From assembly GCA_003567615.1 (NCBI GenBank), contig PWZC01000388.1, positions 1 through 5,901 on the forward strand: a DNA stretch of 5,901 nt, given 5' to 3'. Made by a program: the position numbers and the translations under genes. The notes below the pieces were generated by a model, which was not told the DNA's origin, ran no database searches, and saw nothing but the letters and a program-made list of their open reading frames with translations. This stretch comes from Gemmatimonadota bacterium. GTDB taxonomy: Bacteria > Gemmatimonadota > Gemmatimonadetes > Longimicrobiales > Gaopeijiaceae. Below are positions 1 to 5,541 of this stretch, piece after piece. Numbering within the stretch: position 1 is the first letter of the stretch; the number at the start of each line of letters is the position of its first letter.

Positions 1-449
1 ACCCGCTCGGCCGTGAAGCTGCTGGTGACCACCACGCCCCGGCAGTGGCGGAGGGCTTCCCGTTCGGTCAGCGCGAAGCGGGACTCGAGGTGCGGTGGAA
101 GACCGGCTTCGTCGGCCAGCGGGTGGTGCACCAGGGCGACGAGTCGAAGGCGACGGCCCTGGGCGCCCGCCTCGCGGGGAAGCCCGCCCAGCGCCAGGCC
201 ATCCACCAGTACCCGGCTTCCTTCGGGAAGCCCAGCCAGTACGCGCGCCATGGCCCTCCGGGCCCTTGGATCGGCGGCGGGGAACCGGCCCGGGAGCTCA
301 TGCAGGGGCATGTCCCATCCCCGACGGAGCAACTCTTCCCGCATACGGGCGTCGTAGAGGTAGCCACCGGTCCGCTGCCCCAGCGGCCCCGGCACAACCA
401 GGTGCCAGGGGTCACCGGATCGGTACGGGCGCGAGTCGCCGGTACTCAA
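1..449 (-). CDS. Glycosyltransferase family 4-like protein, N-terminal part (cut by left window edge)
   Basis: This frame stays open from a TTG at 449-447 to the window edge, giving 149 visible residues and no stop. The visible part looks like the N-terminal Rossmann domain of a GT-B glycosyltransferase of the GT4 type. It has a glycine-rich stretch near the start (VPGPLGQRTGGYLYD, residues 19-33), a helix (REELLRRGW, 37-45), a hydrophobic strand with LVDGLALGGLP (81-91), a strand ending in VHHPLADE (107-114), and EREALRHCRGVVVTSSFTAER (129-149), the usual strand where these enzymes say 'a new host residue follows'. The donor-binding C-terminal domain lies outside the window, so donor and acceptor cannot be told. 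Its start overlaps the stop of the PTPS-like gene by 4 nt (TTGA) and has no well-spaced Shine-Dalgarno, so it is probably translationally coupled. The TTG is inferred: it is the only start that keeps the whole glycine-rich motif with a short leader. The family call is fairly sure, the substrate unknown. Confidence 0.8.
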   Translation of the reverse strand, partial: MSTGDSRPYRSGDPWHLVVPGPLGQRTGGYLYDARMREELLRRGWDMPLHELPGRFPAADPRARRAMARVLAGLPEGSRVLVDGLALGGLPREAGAQGRRLRLVALVHHPLADEAGLPPHLESRFALTEREALRHCRGVVVTSSFTAER

Positions 450-844
450 AGCTCCGCTTCGTAGGACGCCCAGGCCACGTGGGACTCGTTCAGGCGCACG
501 GAGATGGAATGAAGGCCCTGGGCGCCCGGGCCCAGCTCGCCGGCCCTTACCCGGTCCCTGAGCCGCCGGAAGATCTCCTGGGCCAGGAACTCGGTGGTGG
601 TGTTCTGCCCCTCGAACTCCGGGACCTCGTCCAGATTGCGGTAGTCCAGCTCATCGAGAATGCCCTTGAGCTCCCGGGCCGCCAGTCCGATATCCACCAC
701 CAGGCCATCCTCGTCGAGCTCGGCCCTTCGGAAGGTGGCGTCCACCACGTAGGTGGCACCGTGGAGGTTCTGCGCCGGGCCGAAGATCTCGCCCCGGAAG
801 CTGTGGGCGATCATGAAGTGGTCCCTGACATTGAGACTGAACAC
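446..844 (-). CDS. 6-pyruvoyl-tetrahydropterin synthase / 6-carboxytetrahydropterin synthase-like protein with degenerate active site
   Basis: This 132-residue protein has the length and layout of the PTPS/QueD fold. FMIAHSF (10-16) supplies the first family zinc histidine, H14. LHGATY (27-32) corresponds to the family's LHGHNY/LHGHSF motif, followed by a beta strand, GLVVDIGLA (47-55), LDYRNLDE (66-73), the NTTTEFLA helix (81-88) and a C-terminal VRLNES (116-121) that keeps the family glutamate (E120). Compared with E. coli QueD as I remember it, several key positions differ: the third zinc histidine is A30, the catalytic cysteine is A24, and the catalytic histidine after Asp is Y68. Only H14, H28, D67 and E120 remain. 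True PTPS or QueD chemistry on dihydroneopterin triphosphate is therefore doubtful; it may act on another substrate or be a binding or scaffold protein. The start is GTG, with AGGAG 9 nt upstream. It lies 34 nt after the dehydrogenase and overlaps the glycosyltransferase start. Family assignment is strong, function open. Confidence 0.9.
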   Translation of the reverse strand: MFSLNVRDHFMIAHSFRGEIFGPAQNLHGATYVVDATFRRAELDEDGLVVDIGLAARELKGILDELDYRNLDEVPEFEGQNTTTEFLAQEIFRRLRDRVRAGELGPGAQGLHSISVRLNESHVAWASYEAEL

Positions 845-853
845 GTGGCTTGA

Positions 854-858
854 CTCCT
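854..858 (-). promoter_or_regulatory. Ribosome binding site of the PTPS-like gene
   Basis: The minus strand reads AGGAG here, 9 nt before the GTG at 844-842. It supports that GTG as the start and is the only strong Shine-Dalgarno among the three downstream genes. Confidence 0.7.
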
Positions 859-878
859 GACAGAGGTGGTTGGGTTCT

Positions 879-1922
879 TCAGGGCTGTGGCGGGGTCACC
901 GGCACCACTTCCCCCTGATTTGCTTCATAGCGGATCCGGTGGCAGAGCACGCCGGGGTCGTCCCCGGCGGCGATACGGGCCATCACCGTGGGGAGATCCC
1001 GGAATGGGGACTCACCGCTGACGAGGCCATCCAGGTCCGGGTCTCCCGCCAGGAGGCGGAGGGCCAACTCCATGCGCCGGCGGTGATCCCAGCGCGCCGT
1101 CCGATGCGGTGGGATCCGCCCCACCTGGCTGCTCCGGATCGTGAGGCGACGGGAGTGGAAGTTTCCTCCAAGGGGAAGGGAGACGGGGCGATTGCCGAAC
1201 CAGCTCACCTCCACCAGCGTGCCCTCGGCTCCCAGAAGGTCCAGCGCCCCCTCCAGTCCGGCCGGATTTCCGCTGGCGTGGAAGACCAGGTCGGCTTCCC
1301 GGGCCGGGTTCGGCAGCCGGTTCGGTGATGTCACCAGCGGAAGTCCAAGCCGCTCCGCCACCTCCCGTCGCTCCTGCGCCGGATCCACCAGGTTCACCCG
1401 GGTGCCGGGAATCCGTCGACAGAGGCGCGCGATGAGGAGCCCGACCACGCCGGCCCCGATGACCACGATGCGGTCGCCCACCGATGGAGCTGCGTCCCAG
1501 AGGGCGTTCACTGCCGTCTCCATGTTGGCGGTGAGCACGGCCCGGGAGGGGGGGAGTCCCTGGGGCAGGGGGGTCACGGCCCCGGCCGGAACCAGGTAGG
1601 CTTCCTGGTGCGGGAAGAGGCAGAAGACGGCTCGGCCCCAGAGTCGGGGATCGACTCCTTCTCCCACGGCATCGACCCGGCCCACGTTCTGATAGCCGTA
1701 GCAAACGGGACCCGGGAACTCTCCCTCCTGGAAAGGGGCCCGCATCTCGTCCCACTGGCTCTCGGGCACCCGCCCCTGGAAGACCAGGGACTCCGTTCCC
1801 CGGCTGATCCCCGAGAAGAGGGTCCGCACCCGAAGCTCACCGGGACCGGGATCCCCGACGGTGGCGGCGCGGATCTCCCCTCTACCGGGGGCGGTGATCC
1901 AGAAGGCTCGAGTCTGATTCAT
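879..1922 (-). CDS. Medium-chain dehydrogenase/reductase (MDR, 'zinc-type alcohol dehydrogenase' superfamily) lacking zinc ligands
   Basis: This 347-residue protein has the two-domain MDR layout. The N-terminal GroES-like domain includes FSGISRGTES (36-45) and CYGYQNVGRV (74-83). The nucleotide-binding domain has the Rossmann motif IGAGVVG (155-161) and an acidic residue at the end of the second strand (LVD, 178-180), which favours NAD(H) over NADP(H). Positions that carry catalytic zinc ligands in classical alcohol dehydrogenases are changed: the usual GxCGTD cysteine region reads GISRGTE, and GHE reads GYQ (76-78). The four-cysteine structural zinc lobe is also absent. This pattern resembles the BchC-like branch of the superfamily, so it is probably a zinc-independent oxidoreductase. 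The substrate is unknown. The ATG at 1922-1920 was chosen because it overlaps the opgH stop as ATGA and begins just before the conserved N-terminal strand. A longer open frame upstream runs inside opgH and is not coding. No Shine-Dalgarno is evident, so translation probably depends on coupling to opgH. Confidence 0.9.
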   Translation of the reverse strand: MNQTRAFWITAPGRGEIRAATVGDPGPGELRVRTLFSGISRGTESLVFQGRVPESQWDEMRAPFQEGEFPGPVCYGYQNVGRVDAVGEGVDPRLWGRAVFCLFPHQEAYLVPAGAVTPLPQGLPPSRAVLTANMETAVNALWDAAPSVGDRIVVIGAGVVGLLIARLCRRIPGTRVNLVDPAQERREVAERLGLPLVTSPNRLPNPAREADLVFHASGNPAGLEGALDLLGAEGTLVEVSWFGNRPVSLPLGGNFHSRRLTIRSSQVGRIPPHRTARWDHRRRMELALRLLAGDPDLDGLVSGESPFRDLPTVMARIAAGDDPGVLCHRIRYEANQGEVVPVTPPQP

Positions 1923-3796
1923 GGCGTATGTACGGGGATATGGCACCGCCCGGGCTGGACCCGCAGATCGGAACCGATGGAAGGCGGAGGGCGGTGGGAA
2001 GGAGGCGGGAGCTTTCGAAGCTGGTGCTCCGGAGGCGGCGTTCGCTCCGAGGGGGTGTGGAGGAGTCCCAAGCTGCGCAACCTCTTCCCCCAGTGGGTGA
2101 TCCCGCTCATGCGGACCAGTGCGGGTGCGGCCACCAGACCGACCAGGATGGGCGACATCCAGAGGAGGAAGACGGGGGCCACGACCCCGATGGCCGCCGT
2201 CCAGACGACCCCGACAGCGCTCATCCAACCGGATCGCCGGAAGGCTTCGCCCCACCCCACCGCCCGACCTTCTCGGAGTTGGGGGCCCCAGGTCACATTG
2301 CGTCCGGCCAGAACGCCGCCGACGAAGGCGGTGTGCCAGAGCATCATGACGGGGGCCAGGATGATGCTGTGGAGCGTCTCGGCCAGGGCCCCGGCGGCGA
2401 GGCGTACCGCACCGCCGAACTCCCGCCGTCGGCGGAGGAGGGCCAGGATCACCCCCAACGCCTTGGGCAGGAAGAGGATGAGGGCCGTGGCCCCGAGAAG
2501 GGACAGCCACCCTCCGGCGGGACGATCCCGGATCTCTCCGGCAAGCCCCGATCCCGGCAGCGTCTCGATCACGACGGGGCCGTGCCCGCCCGGTACCAGC
2601 ACGTAGACGGAGCCCAGGAGCAGGAGGAGGAGCCAGAGGGTGGAGGCCAGGTAGTTCACGGCTCCCAGAAGGAGGTGGAGGCGACTTACGGGATGAAACC
2701 CGCGAGAGCCCAGCAGCCGGAGGTGCTGCAGGCTTCCCTGGGCCCAACGCCGCTCCCGGACGGCGAAGTCCACCAGATTCCCCGGCACCTCTTCCCAACT
2801 CCCGGTGAGGTCCGCCGCCAGAACCACGTGCCATCCGGCCCGACGCAGGAGCGCCGCTTCCACGAAGTCGTGGCTCAATACCTCCCCCCCGAGGGGCGGT
2901 GACCCCTTGAGGACGGGAAGGCGGCCGTCGCGGGAGAACGGCTCCACCCGGAGGATGGCGTTGTGTCCCCAGTAGTTTCCCGCATCCCCCTGCCAGAAGG
3001 CCTGGCCCGCTGCCAGCATGGGGCTGTAGAGGGCAGCGGCGAACTGGACGAATCGGCCCAGAGGTGTTTCCTGGCGGGCCGGGATGGGAACGGTCTGGAT
3101 GAGTCCGACCGCGGGATTCGCCTCCATCCGGCGCACCAACTCCACCAGGGTGCCACCGGCCATGAGGCTGTCGGCGTCCAGGACCACCATGAAATCGTAC
3201 CCCGCTCCCCAGCGGTCGCAGAAGTCGGCGATGTTCCCCGCTTTCCGCCCGGTGTTGGCGGGGCGGCGCCGATACCGGATGGGGAGGCCCGCCACCAGCT
3301 CCTCTTCCCTCCGGGCGATGGCGGGGTCCGAGGTGTCGCTGAGGAGAAAAGCCTCGAAGGCCTCTCCGTGCCCGGTGGAATCCGCCGCCTCCAGCGAGGA
3401 GAGAAGTCCGGCCACCACCCGCTCCGGATCCTCATTGTAGGCGGGCATGACCAGGGCGATCCGGGAGCGAAGCGGACCGTCCACCGCCGCCGCCTCCCCA
3501 CCGGAAACCCGTTTCAGGGTGAGGGGATCGCGCCGAAGGAGCTGCAAGGCGAAGCCTACGATCCCGTTCCAGAAGGCCAGCGAGATCCAGGCGAAGCTCG
3601 GCACGAAGAGCACCAGGATGCCCACTTCCAGAAGGGTCAGCCCGTCGCCGGCCATGATGCCCAGCATGAGGATGGCTCCCAGGCCGGCAGTGCCCGACAC
3701 CGCCAGGATCATTCCGGCACGGCGAAGCGCCATGGCCGGGAGGACAGGGGGAAGGGTGCGGCGGGGCCCGAGCCGCAAATCGGGCCGATCAGTCAT
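1919..3796 (-). CDS. opgH: Glucans biosynthesis glucosyltransferase H (OpgH/MdoH)
   Basis: This 625-residue inner-membrane processive family 2 glucosyltransferase is expected to polymerise UDP-glucose into the linear beta-1,2-glucan backbone of osmoregulated periplasmic glucans and move it to the periplasm. Two membrane segments lie at about 27-49 and 54-86. The cytoplasmic GT domain follows, with MPAYNED (117-123), LLSDTSDP (151-158), RKAGNIADFC (184-193), the DxD motif VLDADS (205-210), YWGHNAI (275-281), LSHDFVEAAL (307-316) and the R-type version of the QxxRW motif, RERRW (347-351). These match E. coli OpgH closely in order and wording. At least four more hydrophobic segments lie at about 375-401, 430-454, 465-496 and 526-562, followed by LLHTPSERTPPPE (578-590), which resembles the OpgH C-terminal motif. 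The ATG at 3796 overlaps the opgG stop by 8 nt. The protein is much shorter than E. coli OpgH (about 847 residues), mainly because the long N-terminal cytoplasmic region is missing. The last 40 residues are proline-rich and poorly conserved-looking. Confidence 0.95.
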   Translation of the reverse strand: MTDRPDLRLGPRRTLPPVLPAMALRRAGMILAVSGTAGLGAILMLGIMAGDGLTLLEVGILVLFVPSFAWISLAFWNGIVGFALQLLRRDPLTLKRVSGGEAAAVDGPLRSRIALVMPAYNEDPERVVAGLLSSLEAADSTGHGEAFEAFLLSDTSDPAIARREEELVAGLPIRYRRRPANTGRKAGNIADFCDRWGAGYDFMVVLDADSLMAGGTLVELVRRMEANPAVGLIQTVPIPARQETPLGRFVQFAAALYSPMLAAGQAFWQGDAGNYWGHNAILRVEPFSRDGRLPVLKGSPPLGGEVLSHDFVEAALLRRAGWHVVLAADLTGSWEEVPGNLVDFAVRERRWAQGSLQHLRLLGSRGFHPVSRLHLLLGAVNYLASTLWLLLLLLGSVYVLVPGGHGPVVIETLPGSGLAGEIRDRPAGGWLSLLGATALILFLPKALGVILALLRRRREFGGAVRLAAGALAETLHSIILAPVMMLWHTAFVGGVLAGRNVTWGPQLREGRAVGWGEAFRRSGWMSAVGVVWTAAIGVVAPVFLLWMSPILVGLVAAPALVRMSGITHWGKRLRSLGLLHTPSERTPPPEHQLRKLPPPSHRPPPSIGSDLRVQPGRCHIPVHTP

Positions 3797-5504
3797 GATC
3801 CGGGATCCAGAGGAAGCTCCACGTCTCGGTGATGGGCATGCCTTCCCGGGTCAGGAAGAGGCGCATGTCCACCGCCGCCTGACCCGGGACCAGTGCAAAG
3901 GTTACCCGCCAGCCGCCGCTTCGCTCCGGGAGTGGCTCGACCCGGACACCCTCCACCTCACCGGCCGACGCCTGGAGCTGGATTTCCGGGGTTGTTGTGG
4001 AAGGGGGCGCGGGTCCCTGGACACCCGGTGACCCCGAATCCTCGAAGTCCACCACGAACCGCCGGCGACTGCGGGGAGGCGGGGCGGCCTCTCCCGGAAG
4101 GGCATCCCACCCGTGGCGGTAGCGAATCACCCGCCCCGGGCGCACCTCCTGATCGAGGGCCCCGAGCAACGGGCCCAGAACCGGGTCCGGGAGCCGGTCG
4201 TCGAAGCTCACGAGGCGGTAGCGATAGCTCCGCTCCTCCCCGCGTCGGAAGGGTTCATCCGGCGCCCAGTAGGCCACCACGTTGTCGGCGAATTCCGAGT
4301 CGGTGGGAATCTCCACCAATTCCACCCCACCGCCTCCCCAGCCCTCGCCCAGGGGCTCCACCCAGAGGCTCGGGCGATGGTGGTAGCGCGCCTCCAGGTC
4401 CAGGTACCGGTCGAAGCGCCGCTCCCGCTGCACGAGTCCGAAGCCCCGGGGGTCCAGGTCCCGAAGCGAAGAGACCCGGAGACCCGGCCCGTTGCTCAGG
4501 GGTCGCCAGATCCACTCGCCGGACCGGGTGAGCATGAGGAGGCCGTCCGAATCGTGGACGCGGGGGCGCACGTCGTCGAAGTCCCGCCCCCGATTCTCAT
4601 CGAAGAGGAACATGCTGGTGAGGGGGGCCACTCCCAGGCGCGCCACATCCCGACGGGCGAAGAGGTGCGCCTCCACCTCCACCACCGATACATCCTCATC
4701 CCCCGGACCGTGGGGATCCAGAAGGAAGCGGTAGGCGCCGGTGAGGGATGGCCCGTCCAGGAGTCCGTAGAGGGTCAGGGTCCGGTCCCCCGGTCGGGGT
4801 CGGACGAGCCAGAACTCCCGGAAGTCCGGAAACTCCTCGTCCCGCTCACCGGTGGTGTCCACGGCGATTCCCCGGGCCGAGAGGCCGTAGACGTGACCGG
4901 GCCCCAGGAGTCGGAAATAGGAGGCGCCGAGGAAGGACGCCGCCTCATCCATCCGCCCCGGGTCGTTCAGGGGGAAGAGGACCCGGAAGCCGGCCCACCC
5001 GGGCCATCCCGCCGCCGCCTGGACCCCGTACTGGAAGAGATGCGGGTCGAAGGGAAGGTGCCGGACCTGGGTTTCCGTCACCTCATGGATGACCACCGGG
5101 GTGGAGAAGAGGTACCCCGGGTGGAAGAACTGGACCTGGAAGTCGGCGGCTCCGAACCAGAGGGCCCGTTCATCCAGAAAACGGATCCGGCGGTAGGCGT
5201 CGTAGTCCAGCCCCGCCAACTCCGGAGGCAGGCCCGCCTCCGGTGGGGTCCACGGTTGGGACGCCAGGGCCCGGGCTCGCGCCCGGACCTCTTCTCCCAG
5301 GCTGGTGGGATCCTGAACCGGAGGAAGGTCTGCCGGCAGGGACCCTGAACCGGGGGCCGGCGGGGCGAGGGTGTCCAGGCCGCCCGGCCTGGCCATCGCC
5401 GGTGCATCGGTTGCGGGCTCTCCCATCGCGTCCGCCCCCGAATCACCGCAGGCCGGGACCGTGAGGACCATGAGCAGGATCAGGAGGGACCTAGGGATGA
5501 GCAC
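3789..5504 (-). CDS. opgG: Glucans biosynthesis protein G/D (OpgG/MdoG family), predicted lipoprotein
   Basis: This periplasmic protein is needed to shape osmoregulated periplasmic glucans; OpgG/OpgD relatives have been reported as beta-1,2-glucanases. I place the start at a GTG (5504-5502) preceded by AGGAG with 8 nt spacing, giving 571 residues. That start yields a compact signal peptide (LLILLMVLTVPAC) with a lipobox-like VPAC, the lipidated cysteine being residue 19. The Pro at -2 is slightly atypical. A proline/alanine-rich linker of about 70 residues follows. The MdoG domain begins near LDYDAYRRIRF (99-109) and includes FHPGYL (127-132), YGLSARGIA (206-214), FPDFREFW (225-232), LTSMFLFDEN (295-304), VHDSDGLLM (316-324), GEWIWRPL (329-336), RGFGLVQRERRFDRYLDLEA (353-372), SLWVEP (379-384) and an EIPTDSEFADNVVAYW stretch (398-413), all typical of the family. 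The end is an Ig-like domain. E. coli OpgG is 511 residues and soluble, so membrane anchoring here would differ. An alternative GTG at 5558 or ATG at 5543 would give a longer, less signal-like N-terminus. Confidence 0.93.
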   Translation of the reverse strand: MLIPRSLLILLMVLTVPACGDSGADAMGEPATDAPAMARPGGLDTLAPPAPGSGSLPADLPPVQDPTSLGEEVRARARALASQPWTPPEAGLPPELAGLDYDAYRRIRFLDERALWFGAADFQVQFFHPGYLFSTPVVIHEVTETQVRHLPFDPHLFQYGVQAAAGWPGWAGFRVLFPLNDPGRMDEAASFLGASYFRLLGPGHVYGLSARGIAVDTTGERDEEFPDFREFWLVRPRPGDRTLTLYGLLDGPSLTGAYRFLLDPHGPGDEDVSVVEVEAHLFARRDVARLGVAPLTSMFLFDENRGRDFDDVRPRVHDSDGLLMLTRSGEWIWRPLSNGPGLRVSSLRDLDPRGFGLVQRERRFDRYLDLEARYHHRPSLWVEPLGEGWGGGGVELVEIPTDSEFADNVVAYWAPDEPFRRGEERSYRYRLVSFDDRLPDPVLGPLLGALDQEVRPGRVIRYRHGWDALPGEAAPPPRSRRRFVVDFEDSGSPGVQGPAPPSTTTPEIQLQASAGEVEGVRVEPLPERSGGWRVTFALVPGQAAVDMRLFLTREGMPITETWSFLWIPDHD

Positions 5505-5512
5505 GGACAGAA

Positions 5513-5517
5513 CTCCT
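5513..5517 (-). promoter_or_regulatory. Ribosome binding site deciding the opgG start
   Basis: The minus strand reads GCAGGAG, then 8 nt, then GTG at 5504. The spacing is good and the GTG lies directly before the hydrophobic lipoprotein signal. This favours 5504 over the upstream in-frame GTG (5558) and ATG (5543), which would overlap the divergent gene. Confidence 0.65.
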
Positions 5518-5532
5518 GCGGCTTCGGTCGGT

Positions 5533-5540
5533 AGGAAGGG
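5533..5540 (+). promoter_or_regulatory. Candidate ribosome binding site of the divergent membrane-protein gene
   Basis: AGGAAGGG lies immediately before the ATG at 5542, with the AGGA core about 5 nt away. It is purine-rich but tightly spaced, so it supports the 5542 start only moderately. An in-frame ATG at 5581 is an alternative. Confidence 0.4.
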
Positions 5541-5541
5541 C

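Larger units (their letters stand above)
5505..5541. promoter_or_regulatory. Divergent start region between opgG and the membrane-protein gene
   Basis: Only 37 nt separate the two chosen start codons, and this stretch holds both candidate ribosome binding sites. There is no room for two complete promoters, so at least one must lie inside the opposite coding region. I see no convincing -35/-10 pair on either strand. Promoter placement is an inference from gene layout: the minus-strand unit of five genes has no other upstream gap in the window. Confidence 0.4.

Noticed and set aside
95..853. A 252-codon plus-strand frame across the glycosyltransferase and PTPS-like genes.
   Set aside because: It spans two recognised minus-strand genes and is another antisense shadow.
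845..878. A possible terminator or promoter in the 34-nt gap between the dehydrogenase and PTPS-like genes.
   Set aside because: I see no stem-loop with a T run and no -35/-10 pair. The gap holds only the ribosome binding site.
1923..2834. An in-frame extension of about 300 codons upstream of the dehydrogenase start.
   Set aside because: It lies wholly inside opgH in another frame, is low-complexity Arg/Pro/Gly sequence, and the MDR domain begins right at ATG 1922.
1608..2902. Two long plus-strand open frames (332 and 324 codons) opposite opgH and the dehydrogenase.
   Set aside because: They are shadows of strongly supported minus-strand genes, with compositions driven by complementary GC-rich codons and no recognisable motif.
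4113..5348. A 411-codon plus-strand open frame antisense to opgG.
   Set aside because: The opposite strand has full-length OpgG family motifs. Long antisense frames are common in high-GC DNA, and the translated protein is rich in Gly, Pro, Glu and Arg with no domain-like pattern.
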